A stretch of DNA of 64,000 bases, taken from assembly GCA_947503525.1 (NCBI GenBank), contig CANNEA010000001.1:1321062-1385061 (forward strand). Direction: 5' to 3'. The notes below the pieces were generated by a model that was not told where the DNA came from, made no database searches, and saw only the letters and a program-made list of their open reading frames with translations. Origin of the DNA: an uncultured Carboxylicivirga sp. (GTDB lineage Bacteria > Bacteroidota > Bacteroidia > Bacteroidales > Marinilabiliaceae). Positions 16,801 to 25,800 of the stretch are shown one piece after another. Made by a program: the position numbers and the translations under genes. The stretch's first letter is position 1, and each line of letters starts with the position of its first letter.

Positions 16801-17162
16801 AGGATTTTTACGGTGAATATTTGAAATCCGCTTTTTATAAACGAAAAGGTAGTGGGGCCGGATATGTAAGTTGGAAGGCGTCGATTGAGGATACCGGTAA
16901 TTATGATGTATATGCCTATGTTCCTGATATAAGAGGAGGAAGACGACGCAAAGGAGGTAATTCGGAACGGGATTATCATTACACGGTGTATCACGATGAC
17001 GGGGTTGAAGAAATTGAAACTGCCATTACAAGTGAAAATAGCGGATGGGTTTATCTTGGTGAATTTTATTTTTCAGATGGAGAGGCCGAAGTTCGTTTGT
17101 CGGATACAAGTACTAAGTCGGAATATATAATTGCCGATGCTGTTAAATGGGTAAAAAAATAA
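13827..17162 (+). CDS. ABC-2 permease fused to an inactive M1-aminopeptidase-like domain and a golvesin-like C-terminal domain
   Basis: 1111 residues. About 1-280: six hydrophobic segments of an ABC-2 type permease (SRFESKTLLRSWFFRIFAGV start). About 290-930: a large domain whose first half follows the M1 peptidase N-terminal layout (REANWYPVVASKLYW; PFTEMNLNVSTKNGLTVISQ; LNAYSLVIGQYD) but in which no HExxH zinc motif occurs anywhere, so peptidase activity is not expected. An Arg/Gly-rich stretch lies near 840-855. About 965-1111: a beta-rich domain resembling the golvesin/xanthan-lyase C-terminal module (GYVSWKASIEDTGNYDVYAY; IADAVKWVKK). It pairs with the ATPase 3 bp upstream. Substrate unknown; the exterior domain may bind peptide or polysaccharide. 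Confidence 0.85.
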   Translation: MISLFNVRTVSRFESKTLLRSWFFRIFAGVGFFFLLMFNMFAVAAIGDGAWPGRLVPSAVPYFNMWMLNIAQAIIAVFLSADFLGRDKKLDTTEAFYVRSMSNMDYVIGKTIGIMKVFLVLNVIVLFLGILFTLIGNEVPVNWTSFLIYPLLISLPTLVFVLGLSFFVMTLIRNQAITFVLMLGFIALSLFYIRNKWFGIFDFLGFFTPFMRSDFTGFGNESDLLFIRLGILLLGVVFILATVWRLPRLEQQKYSKVTLVVSMSIMFSAGIGLLLLKANRDYGNTQLRVEINTLNEGLKDSPYKIKAYDVDLKHSEKSIACIATLNLELEDKKNELVLALNPGLKVSKISSGTNQLQFERKGHLIIVKTSLVQSQSFDLKIEYDGQINDMAMYPEVDEEALLSLNRLDPILANKQFSFINPNYVLLTREANWYPVVASKLYWTRYPFTEMNLNVSTKNGLTVISQGNVVESDNGVWQFSPEQKLNAYSLVIGQYDHLRTTVDSIEFNLYHHKKHDFFKPYFTELSDTASHIIKGIKDDFERKLGVKYPFKRFSVIESPINMYSYLRNWSLATESVMPEMVLFPESGGGTWQNDLSRKKERIEDRSKDNNEDKSEKEVQVEVLKSYIGDNFIKPQRFFFGRRQDGERSVENWGRYQVFPNYFTYSNSVEEDGYPLLTIAMENYLHKRLSETQRRGLGGLSPNDEVILKLREKSLADLIKDEDVNTLGNVFASKGSQLLSNLKVNNEEGSFDTDLDEMISESRFKNVSLSEFSITMDELAQTDFSNLYGSWLNDQDIPAFLFGSINVWEVKEGNRIRYFMKVPVSNHGEVDGILSFTIREGQRRGGGRGGRFRSRFGMDGDDDSNNQSFVIKKGETSDIGFMLDDLPREVQVETYLAKNIPSSQRLETNDVITDQKKIKYFEGKSPSNTRLKHSEDFEIIVDNEDESCTLVNTGESRTIKDWWASKQNQDEESDTYGMIRFWNPPVKWKPVAGQDFYGEYLKSAFYKRKGSGAGYVSWKASIEDTGNYDVYAYVPDIRGGRRRKGGNSERDYHYTVYHDDGVEEIETAITSENSGWVYLGEFYFSDGEAEVRLSDTSTKSEYIIADAVKWVKK

Positions 17163-17180
17163 TAAACTAACCATAAATCA

Positions 17181-18659
17181 ATGAAGAATTTAATTGTTGG
17201 AGCATTTCTAATTATCGCTTCGGTCTTTTGGCAAGATATTTCGGCTCAAAGACTAATGACTCTGGAGCAATCAGTTGAAGAAGCTCTAAAACAGAGTCCA
17301 AATATTGTTAGGGCCAGGCTTAATTTGGAGCAAAACAGGGAATTACTTGGGGCGCAAAAAGCTAGCTTAAAGTCAAATTTCAGGTTAAATCTTGACCCCT
17401 TTCAGTATCGTAATTCCAGAGATTATGATGAATTTAATCAACGTTGGTATACATCTCAAAAACTACAGAGTTCTGGAACATTCGCTGTTTCTCAGCCTAT
17501 TCTTTTTAGCGATGGTGTATTGTCATTATCTAATCGGTTTGGATGGGAGGATAATAAAAGTTCTTCATCGTCAAATACTTTTACCGGATTTAGTAATAGT
17601 TTAGACCTCAGGTTAGATCAGCCAATTTTTACGTATAACCGAAGGAAACTGGAATACAAGGAGATTGAATTTAACTTTGAAAATTCGCAGCTTAACTATG
17701 CCTTGCAGGCTTTAAATGTTGAGAAGCAGATCACTCAATATTTTTATCAAATCTATCAGAAACAGATGGAATTGATTACGTCTCGTGAAGAGTACGCAAA
17801 CCGTAAGCAGAGTTATGAGATCATTAAAAACAAGGTGGATGCGGGATTAACGGCCAAGGAAGAGATGCTTCAGGCAGAGCTGGATATGATGTCAAGTCAG
17901 TCAACAGTTCAGAATAACGAAGTAGAGCTAGAGAATATCAAAGACAATTTTAAACAAATGCTGGGTTTGCCTTTTGTTGATGAATTAATGGTTATAGCCG
18001 AGGTTTCTGTTCTCCCTATAGATGTGGATTTAAATCAAGCGATAGCCTTGGCTTTAGAGAATAGAATGGAGATCAGGCAAAGAGAGATTGATATAGAGAC
18101 TGGACAGTTTGAACTTATCCGTACCAATGCTACTAATGAGTTTAAAGGAAATTTAGCGGTTCAGGTTGGATTATTTGGTAATAATGAAAGCTTTGGTGGC
18201 ATATATGATAATCCTAATGATAATGAAGATGTAACTTTTAGCCTTGAAATACCGCTTTGGGATTGGGGTGAAAAGAAAGCAAGAATGAGAGCTGCCCAAG
18301 CCTCCTTGCAAACGAGCGAATACAATTTGATTGATGAAAAAAAGACCATCAGACTTAATGTACGTCAAATCGAACGAAATCTGCGGAATATGCTCATTCA
18401 AATTGAAATTGCTAAAAAGAATGAAGAGAATGCTCAACTAACTTATGACATTAAGTTGGAACAGTATCGTAATGGCGATTTAACAAGTATGGATTTGAAT
18501 TTGGTACAAAATCAGTTGACTCAAAATAAAAATTCCAAGATTAATGCTTTAATCAATTATAAGTTAGAGCTGCTGAATATGAAGCTTCAAACTTTATATG
18601 ATTTTGAAAATCAGCGTAGCATTATGCCTGATGTAATGAAATACGAAACTATCAAATAG
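17181..18659 (+). CDS. TolC-family outer-membrane efflux protein
   Basis: 492 residues with a signal peptide 1-22 (MKNLIVGAFLIIASVFWQDI, then SAQ). Two OEP repeats follow: MTLEQSVEEALKQSPNIVRA near 25 and LNQAIALALENRMEIRQREI near 285, each opening a pair of long helices that form the periplasmic tunnel, with beta-strand segments between. It is the outer-membrane exit duct for the RND and adaptor subunits encoded immediately downstream (23 bp to the adaptor gene) and perhaps for the ABC modules too. Confidence 0.93.
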   Translation: MKNLIVGAFLIIASVFWQDISAQRLMTLEQSVEEALKQSPNIVRARLNLEQNRELLGAQKASLKSNFRLNLDPFQYRNSRDYDEFNQRWYTSQKLQSSGTFAVSQPILFSDGVLSLSNRFGWEDNKSSSSSNTFTGFSNSLDLRLDQPIFTYNRRKLEYKEIEFNFENSQLNYALQALNVEKQITQYFYQIYQKQMELITSREEYANRKQSYEIIKNKVDAGLTAKEEMLQAELDMMSSQSTVQNNEVELENIKDNFKQMLGLPFVDELMVIAEVSVLPIDVDLNQAIALALENRMEIRQREIDIETGQFELIRTNATNEFKGNLAVQVGLFGNNESFGGIYDNPNDNEDVTFSLEIPLWDWGEKKARMRAAQASLQTSEYNLIDEKKTIRLNVRQIERNLRNMLIQIEIAKKNEENAQLTYDIKLEQYRNGDLTSMDLNLVQNQLTQNKNSKINALINYKLELLNMKLQTLYDFENQRSIMPDVMKYETIK

Positions 18660-18681
18660 CCCAAATATTAAACGAAAAAAG

Positions 18682-19746
18682 ATGACTACAATAAAACATA
18701 TAGGCCTGGCACTCGCATTAATTATAGCTATTTCAGCTTGTCAGAATGAAGAATCAAATTTCGATACGGATGTAGCAGTTAATGTTTCTGTTGAAGAGGT
18801 GTCCTACAAACCCATTGAGCAAACCTTAATAACAACAGGTTCGATTAAACCCACTATGGAGGTTAATTTGAAATCTGAAATGGCAGGTTCATATAAATTA
18901 ATGACCAACCCAGCGACCGGAAAGTCCTACAAGATGGGTGATCGAGTTAAAGAGGGTCAACTTATTATCAAACTAGAAGATAAGGAATACGAAAATAATG
19001 CTAATCTGGAAGGTGCTGAACTCGATTTGGAAATTTCTGAGATGGAGTATAATAAGCAACAGGCCCTTTATGAAAAAGGCGGTGTAACGCTTCGTGAACT
19101 AGTGAATTCGGAGAAGACCATGTTAACCTCTCAACAAGCACATGAGAATGCCGAAATAGCCTTAGAGAAAATGGAGTTGAAAGCACCTTTTAATGGAGTA
19201 ATAACCAATTTACCATTTTTCTCTCCCGGTATGCGCATTGAAACCGGTCAGGATCTGTTGGGCATTATGGAATATAATACGATGGTGATGGAATTGAGCA
19301 TGCCTGAAAATTTAATGGGGCAGGTTAAAGAAGGGCAGCCGGTTAATATTATGAATTATGCTTTACCCGATGATACCTTAAAAGGGGCGGTTACAGAATT
19401 ATCGCCGGCCATTGATATTGAAGCCCGAACCTTTAAGGGCCGAATTAATGTTGCAAATAAGGAAGGATTACTAAAGCCTGGTATGTTTGTTAAGGCCGAA
19501 ATAGTAGTTGATCAGCGCGATAGTGCCTTGGTTATTCCTAAAGATGTGATCTTGACAGAAGGCAATAGAAAGGTAGTATATGTGGCTAAAAAGGAAGTGG
19601 CTCAAAAAAGATATATCCGAACCGGTATTGAAACTTTAACTGAAGTTGAAGTTCTCGGAAAGGAGTTAAAAGAAAATGACAGGTTGATTGTGAAAGGGTT
19701 TGAGACTCTTAAGAATCGCTCTAAAGTAAAGATTGTTAAAAAGTAA
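18682..19746 (+). CDS. Periplasmic adaptor (membrane-fusion) lipoprotein of an RND pump
   Basis: 354 residues. A lipobox ending ISAC gives lipid-modified Cys20, anchoring the protein in the inner membrane. Then come the lipoyl/barrel-sandwich halves (VNLKSEMAGSYKLM near 57; MELKAPFNGVITNLPFFSPG near 163), a helical hairpin about 105-150 (LEISEMEYNKQQALYEKGGV) and the beta-barrel and membrane-proximal domains (RTFKGRINVANKEGLLKPGM; LVIPKDVILTEGNRKVVYVA). It should link the two RND proteins encoded downstream with TolC. It is the only adaptor in the operon. Confidence 0.93.
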   Translation: MTTIKHIGLALALIIAISACQNEESNFDTDVAVNVSVEEVSYKPIEQTLITTGSIKPTMEVNLKSEMAGSYKLMTNPATGKSYKMGDRVKEGQLIIKLEDKEYENNANLEGAELDLEISEMEYNKQQALYEKGGVTLRELVNSEKTMLTSQQAHENAEIALEKMELKAPFNGVITNLPFFSPGMRIETGQDLLGIMEYNTMVMELSMPENLMGQVKEGQPVNIMNYALPDDTLKGAVTELSPAIDIEARTFKGRINVANKEGLLKPGMFVKAEIVVDQRDSALVIPKDVILTEGNRKVVYVAKKEVAQKRYIRTGIETLTEVEVLGKELKENDRLIVKGFETLKNRSKVKIVKK

Positions 19747-19762
19747 TCCTTAAAACTAATTT

Positions 19763-22700
19763 ATGAGAGCCATTTCACGATTCTCTGTAAACTATCCGGT
19801 AACTGTTGCTATGCTTGTCTTAGGCATAGTGTTATTGGGTGTAATATCACTTTCGCGACTGGGTACTGATCTTTTTCCCGACATGCAAAATCCACGAATT
19901 TATGTGGAGTTGGATGCCGGAGAACGTTCGCCTGAAGAAATTGAAAAACGATTTGTTGAGCAAATTGAAGCTTTATCAGTTCGCCAAAGTGGTGTGCTTA
20001 ATGTTTCATCGGTAAGCCGGGTTGGAACCGCTATAGTGACCGTTGAATACGATTGGGGAAAAGATATTGATGAAGCCTTTCTCGATTTGCAAAAGGCCTT
20101 AACATCCATTGGGCAAGATCAGGATGTTGAAACATTAAATATTACCCGCTTCGATCCTAATGCTTCACCAGTGATAAAAGCTGCTTTTCGTCATGAAGAG
20201 GCGAGTGATATGAATGAATTACGTAAAGTTGCCGAAAACTATATTCGTAATGAGTTAATCAGGGTTGAAGGAATTGCCGACGTTCGTATCTCCGGTGAAG
20301 AAACTGCTGAAGTAATGGTGGTTGTTGATCCGGGATTGTTGGAGGTGAATGGATTAACCTTAAATTCGGTTTTAACTACAATTAATAATTTCAATAGTAA
20401 CGTGTCTGGGGGTTCCATTGAGGAAATGGGACAACGCTACATTATAAAGGGCTTAAGTGCACTTACTCATCTTGATGATGTTAGAAATTTGGTGGTTAAA
20501 ACAACTCAATCATCAAGTTCATCCGATGTACAACAAACCACAACTGAAGTTTCTCAATCTGCCATCTTGCTGAAAGATATAGCGGAAGTGGTGCTTCAGA
20601 ATAGCGAACCTGAAACCATAGTTCGTTTAAACGGTGAACGCTGTTTGGGAATAGCCATATATAAAGAAACGAAGTTTAATACTGTAGAGGCCGTAGAGAA
20701 GTTGCAAGACGCTTTTGTTTCCATTGAACAACGCTTGCCCAGTTATGAATTAACGGTCATTAATAATCAAGGTAATTATATTCAGAGTGCCATTGGAGAA
20801 GTTGAAGAAAGCGCCTTAATCGGAATTATTTTCGCTGTATTTGTATTGTTCCTTTTCTTACGTCGTTTTGGAGTCACACTTATTGTGAGTTTAGCAATTC
20901 CAATTTCCATAATTGCCACATTTAATTTAATGTATTTCAATGGCCTCACCCTAAACATAATGACTTTAGGAGGTCTGGCACTTGGTGCCGGAATGCTGGT
21001 GGATAATGCAATTGTTGTGGTGGAAAACATCTTCCGAAAGATGGAAGAAGGGATGCCCTTAAAGCAAGCAGCTGTTGAAGGGACTTCGGAAGTAGCGGGT
21101 GCATTAACTGCTTCTACTTTAACTACAATTGTAGTGTTTTTACCGATAGTATACCTGCAAGGAGCATCCGGTGAATTGTTTAAAGATCAAGCCTGGACTG
21201 TAGCTTTTTCTCTTATATCTTCGCTTGTGGTAGCTCTTTTAGTTATTCCTGTTCTAAGTAATCTAATTCTTAAGAAGAAAAAGGGTGAGAAAAAGGTAAT
21301 CGTTTCACAGGACAAAGGATTTAAAACTTATGGTCGTTTCATTGAAGGCGTATTAGATCGAAAATACATTGTAATTGTGGGCGCTATTTTATTGGTTGCA
21401 TTGACTTCGCTGATTATTCCAATGGTAGGTAGTGAGTTTATGCCTGAAACCGAATCGAAGGAAATTACAGTTGAAACCGTTTTACCGGCTGGTACTTCAT
21501 TAAAACGAACAGATGCAACGCTGATTCAGATGGAAGACATGGTTAAGGCCTCTTTTGGTGAAAAGCTGAAATGGATATATGCCCATTCAGGACCAGAGTC
21601 CAGTGAGTCATCATCAACATCAGAACAAGGAGAGAATACCGGTTATTTAAAGTTGGTAATGCAGGATGAGGTGCAGATTCCTTTTGGAGAATTAGTTACT
21701 CACCTTAACCTATTGTTTGATGGGATCAGTGGGGTTGAGTTGCGTTATTTACAAGATCAATCTGCATTACAGACCTTATTGGGTACGGATGAAGCGCCTC
21801 TTTTGATTGAAATAGCAGATGAAAATACAGAATATCTCGAAGAGTCAGCCCAATTGGTTGCTGGTTTAATTCGTGAAGATGCCGAAGTATATAATGTTAA
21901 AAGTTCGTTTGAAGATGGTGCTCCGGAAGTTAATGTGAAGATTGATCGCGTTCGGGCAGGGATATTTAATCTTAATGTCAACTCTATAATGAGTAATCTG
22001 ACGGATCATTTATCTGCCAGAGATGGCGGGAATATGGAGCTTAAAGGTGAGTTGACTGATATAAAATTGGAAACGCCTGATGTTAGAATTGAGCAGTTGA
22101 AGGATTTAAAAGTATCCACAGGAGAGAAAGAAGTATTGTTATCGGAAGTGGCGTCAATTAATGTTGGTCAGGCTCCTCGTGAATTGATTCGAAATAATCA
22201 AAAGAGAGTAGCTAAGATTACGGCTATGGTAACTGATCATAGACCATTTGATCATTTAGTTAGAGATCTGGATGTTAAAATTCAACAACTGGACACGCCA
22301 CCAACTTCAAGCATTCAAATATTAGGTGAAGAGCAAAAACGTAAGGATGCCTTTGGGAGTTTGCAATTTGCACTTCTCTTATCCATAGTGTTGGTATATA
22401 TGGTAATGGCGTCGCAATTTGAGTCCTTAATTCATCCGTTTACTATTCTCTTAACCATTCCTCTGGCCGGTGTTGGAGCTGTATGGGCCTTTTTCTTGTT
22501 GGGTTCAACCTTTAACATTATGGCCTACATCGGTATTGTGATGCTGGGAGGAATAGCGGTTAACGATTCTATAATCTTGGTGGATGCGATTAATCAATTC
22601 AAGCGATCAGGGTTAGATTTAAAGTCAGCAATAATTGCTGCAGCTCAACAGCGTGTGCGCCCTATACTAATGACCAGTTTAACCACCATATTAGCCCTGC

Positions 22701-22861
22701 TTCCATTAACATTTGGTTTTGGAGATAGTGCAGCCTTAAGAGCTCCTATGGCCATTGCCGTAATAGGGGGATTGGTAACATCAACATTATTGACCTTGGT
22801 GGTAATTCCTTGTGTTTATTCTGTGTTTGATGGGGTTTTTACAAGAAATAAAGTGGCTTGA
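19763..22861 (+). CDS. RND efflux permease, HAE1-type
   Basis: 1032 residues, normal length for an RND pump of 12 transmembrane helices and two porter loops. N-terminal SVNYPVTVAMLVLGIVLLGV, porter segment from about 40 to 340, TM2-6 about 350-500, and the proton-relay Asp414 in TM4 (GMLVDNAIVVVENIF; a single Asp where AcrB has two). The second half contains ASQFESLIHPFTILLTIPLA and GGIAVNDSIILVDAINQF. It exports an unknown substrate using the proton-motive force. Its stop is 23 bp before the start of a second RND gene, so a mixed trimer like MdtB/MdtC is likely. Confidence 0.95.
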   Translation: MRAISRFSVNYPVTVAMLVLGIVLLGVISLSRLGTDLFPDMQNPRIYVELDAGERSPEEIEKRFVEQIEALSVRQSGVLNVSSVSRVGTAIVTVEYDWGKDIDEAFLDLQKALTSIGQDQDVETLNITRFDPNASPVIKAAFRHEEASDMNELRKVAENYIRNELIRVEGIADVRISGEETAEVMVVVDPGLLEVNGLTLNSVLTTINNFNSNVSGGSIEEMGQRYIIKGLSALTHLDDVRNLVVKTTQSSSSSDVQQTTTEVSQSAILLKDIAEVVLQNSEPETIVRLNGERCLGIAIYKETKFNTVEAVEKLQDAFVSIEQRLPSYELTVINNQGNYIQSAIGEVEESALIGIIFAVFVLFLFLRRFGVTLIVSLAIPISIIATFNLMYFNGLTLNIMTLGGLALGAGMLVDNAIVVVENIFRKMEEGMPLKQAAVEGTSEVAGALTASTLTTIVVFLPIVYLQGASGELFKDQAWTVAFSLISSLVVALLVIPVLSNLILKKKKGEKKVIVSQDKGFKTYGRFIEGVLDRKYIVIVGAILLVALTSLIIPMVGSEFMPETESKEITVETVLPAGTSLKRTDATLIQMEDMVKASFGEKLKWIYAHSGPESSESSSTSEQGENTGYLKLVMQDEVQIPFGELVTHLNLLFDGISGVELRYLQDQSALQTLLGTDEAPLLIEIADENTEYLEESAQLVAGLIREDAEVYNVKSSFEDGAPEVNVKIDRVRAGIFNLNVNSIMSNLTDHLSARDGGNMELKGELTDIKLETPDVRIEQLKDLKVSTGEKEVLLSEVASINVGQAPRELIRNNQKRVAKITAMVTDHRPFDHLVRDLDVKIQQLDTPPTSSIQILGEEQKRKDAFGSLQFALLLSIVLVYMVMASQFESLIHPFTILLTIPLAGVGAVWAFFLLGSTFNIMAYIGIVMLGGIAVNDSIILVDAINQFKRSGLDLKSAIIAAAQQRVRPILMTSLTTILALLPLTFGFGDSAALRAPMAIAVIGGLVTSTLLTLVVIPCVYSVFDGVFTRNKVA

Positions 22862-22884
22862 TCAATATTCCAAAGTAAAGGTAA

Positions 22885-25800
22885 ATGAGAGAAATTATAA
22901 ATAGGAAAGTATTGATCAGCATGTTGTTTGTAGCCCTTTCAATGTTGGGTTTAATATCATACAAGCAATTGTCATTTGAACTGATTCCGAATACTGAGTA
23001 TCCTCTGCTTTTTGTAAGAGTAGCTGCCACCTCGCAATTGGATCCTAACCATATGGAACAGGAAGGGGTAATTCCAATTGAAGGTTTGATTAGTACTCTG
23101 GAAGGGATTGAGAAAATCGAAACCCGCATAAATCCGGGTAGTGCAATGATTTTTGTTTATCTCACTAGAGAAACGGATACCAAATATGCCTACTTGAAGC
23201 TTGTTGAGAAAATTGAAGGTTCATCAAATGTATTACCCGAAACCATGACAGCCATGGTTTTTAAGGCTGATATAGAGCAACTGAACAATCAATTCATGAG
23301 GGTCCAGGTGAGAGGGGAAGGTGGAGTTGATCGAATTCGTAATCTGGTTGAGCAAGATATTAAAGGTCAGTTGGAAAGTATCGATGGAGTTTCATCCATT
23401 GAAGTATCCGGAGGCCGCCAAAAATCGGTTGAGATTATTTTTCAACAAGATGTATTGGATAGTTACGGCTTAACCAGTGGTCAGATTCGTCAGATGATTA
23501 CTTCGGGGCAAAATGAAAAGATTTTTGCCGGTGAGGTTATTGAAGGTTACCGCCGTTTTTATGTCACAGCTGAGGCCGATTATACCAATATAGATGAAAT
23601 AAGAAATATAGTGGTTAAGGCTACCGGCCCGGTTTTATTAAAGGATGTTGCAACAATTAATTTTGGAGTTAAGGAAGATGATTCCTATAGCCGTGTGAAT
23701 GGTTTGGAAGCGGTTTCTTTATCTATCTCAAAAGATGCTCAGGTAAATTTAATTGATCTTTCGGATAATACCATAAAGCAAATTGATAAGATCAATGAAG
23801 AATATTCGGGTAAAGGCATTGAATTGGTAGTTGAAACCAATAGTGCTGAAATGATGGAAACCAACCTGGATAGCATTATTGAGTTGGCCATTTTAGGTGG
23901 AATTCTGGCCTTATTTATTCTTTGGATATTCCTGAATAATATACCGTTAGTTGGAATGGTAATGTTGGCGATACCACTTTCTGTTTACGGAGCATTTAAC
24001 TTTTTCTTTGCTGCAGATATTTCCATCAATGTATTGACATTGGTAGGATTGGCTTTGGCTATTGGAATGCTATTGGATAATAGTGTTGTGGTGATGGAAA
24101 ATATCTATCGTGTGGCCTCGCAAGGCAAATATTCAAAAGAAGAAAGCGTAGTTAGAGGAACCAAGGAAGTCTGGCGTTCGGTAGCTGCTGCAACCTTAAC
24201 CACTATTTCAGTTTTTCTACCTTTTGTCTTTTCTGAAAACATGATGTTCAGAGAGGTAGCCAAACATATAAGTGTATCTATAGTATCTACTTTATTGGTA
24301 TCCTTGCTAGTTGCCTTATTGCTTATCCCTATGTTAAGCCATTTGTTTCTTTCAGGGATTGTCAAGCATAAGATAAATGCCTTAGAAAAAATTTCACTGC
24401 ATAACCGTTTGGTTCAGTATTACATTTTATTACTTAAGGCTACATTACGAAAGCCCGCTGTTACTATTTTGGCTGTACTATTCCTCTTTTTTGTGGTACT
24501 CATTATAAGCGTAGGATTGAGTATGACCACTTCGCAAGAAGCCGAAACGCCTGAATTTGATATTAATGTTGAAATGGCTTCCGGCTCCATGTTATCGAAT
24601 ACCGATTTGGTGGTTCGTGAACTGGAAAAGCGCCTTGAGGATCTTGATGAAAAAGAGGATGTGATTAGTCAGGTGCAGGAAGACAATGCAAGTCTGACCG
24701 TAAAGTTGAAAGAGGATTATAAAGATATTGCCAAGCGAAGCATCCCTGAAATTCGCCAGGATATTCAAGAGCGTATTGATAATGTTGAAGGAGGAGAAAT
24801 CAGTTTAATTCAAAGTTCTACCAGCGCCATGGGCGGCGGTGGAGGTGGTTTTGGCTCAAATCCGGGAATGGGAATGATGATGTTTATGGGGCTTGGCGAG
24901 CAACAGGAGAAAGTAGTGATTAAGGGTGAAGACTACGATCAAATGTTGATGGTAGCCAATGATATTAAGTATTATTTAGAGAATAATATTGATAACATGC
25001 GCCGGGTTAATGTTTCTTCATCCAACCGAAGACCTGAAGTGCATATAGATATGGATGCCTACCTAATGGGTCTTTATGATATTTCACCGGCAAATGTGGT
25101 TTCTGAATTATTCACTTTTAGTAAAGAAGTGAGTTCAGGCGGTGAGTTAAAGGTGAATAATGAAACCTACGACATCATTATGAAAACGGTGGATGATCCA
25201 TCCGTTACAGAAGTGCCCGCGAAAACAATGGAGGAATTGCAAAAGTTGAATGTGACTACCGCCAACAATACTATTGTTCCATTAAACGATTTTTCGGATA
25301 TCAATTATTCATCCGGACGCTCTGAGATATTGCGCGTTAATCAGGAGAAACAGATTGAAGTATTTTATCGCTTTACTGATGAGGTAAATGATTCCAAAAC
25401 ATTATTGGAGGATGCAAGACTGCAAGTCGACGAATTAGTTGCTTCGGTGCCTTTACCATCTTCAGTTTCTTTAAAAGTCATTCATGAAGAAGATATGTTT
25501 GCCGATTTTAAGTTTTTAGGATTGGTTGGCTTGATACTTATCTTTATGATACTGGCTTCGGTATTTGAATCATTAACCGCTCCAGTGGTAATGCTCTTTT
25601 CGGTTCCATTAGCGGCAATTGGTTCTTTATTGGCTTTGGTGTTTACCGGAAACTCAATAATGAATATGAATAGCATTATTGGCTTTTTAATTTTATTGGG
25701 TGTTGTGGTTAATAATGGAATATTACTGATTGATTATTCGCGACAACTTCGAAGGGATGGTCATGGTCATGCCCGCGCCTTGATGCAGGCAGGTATTTCT

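Noticed and set aside
24105..24365. Antisense and alternative-frame readings inside the RND, kinase and sucA genes
   Set aside because: They are open frames created by the composition of the real genes and show no protein family signal.
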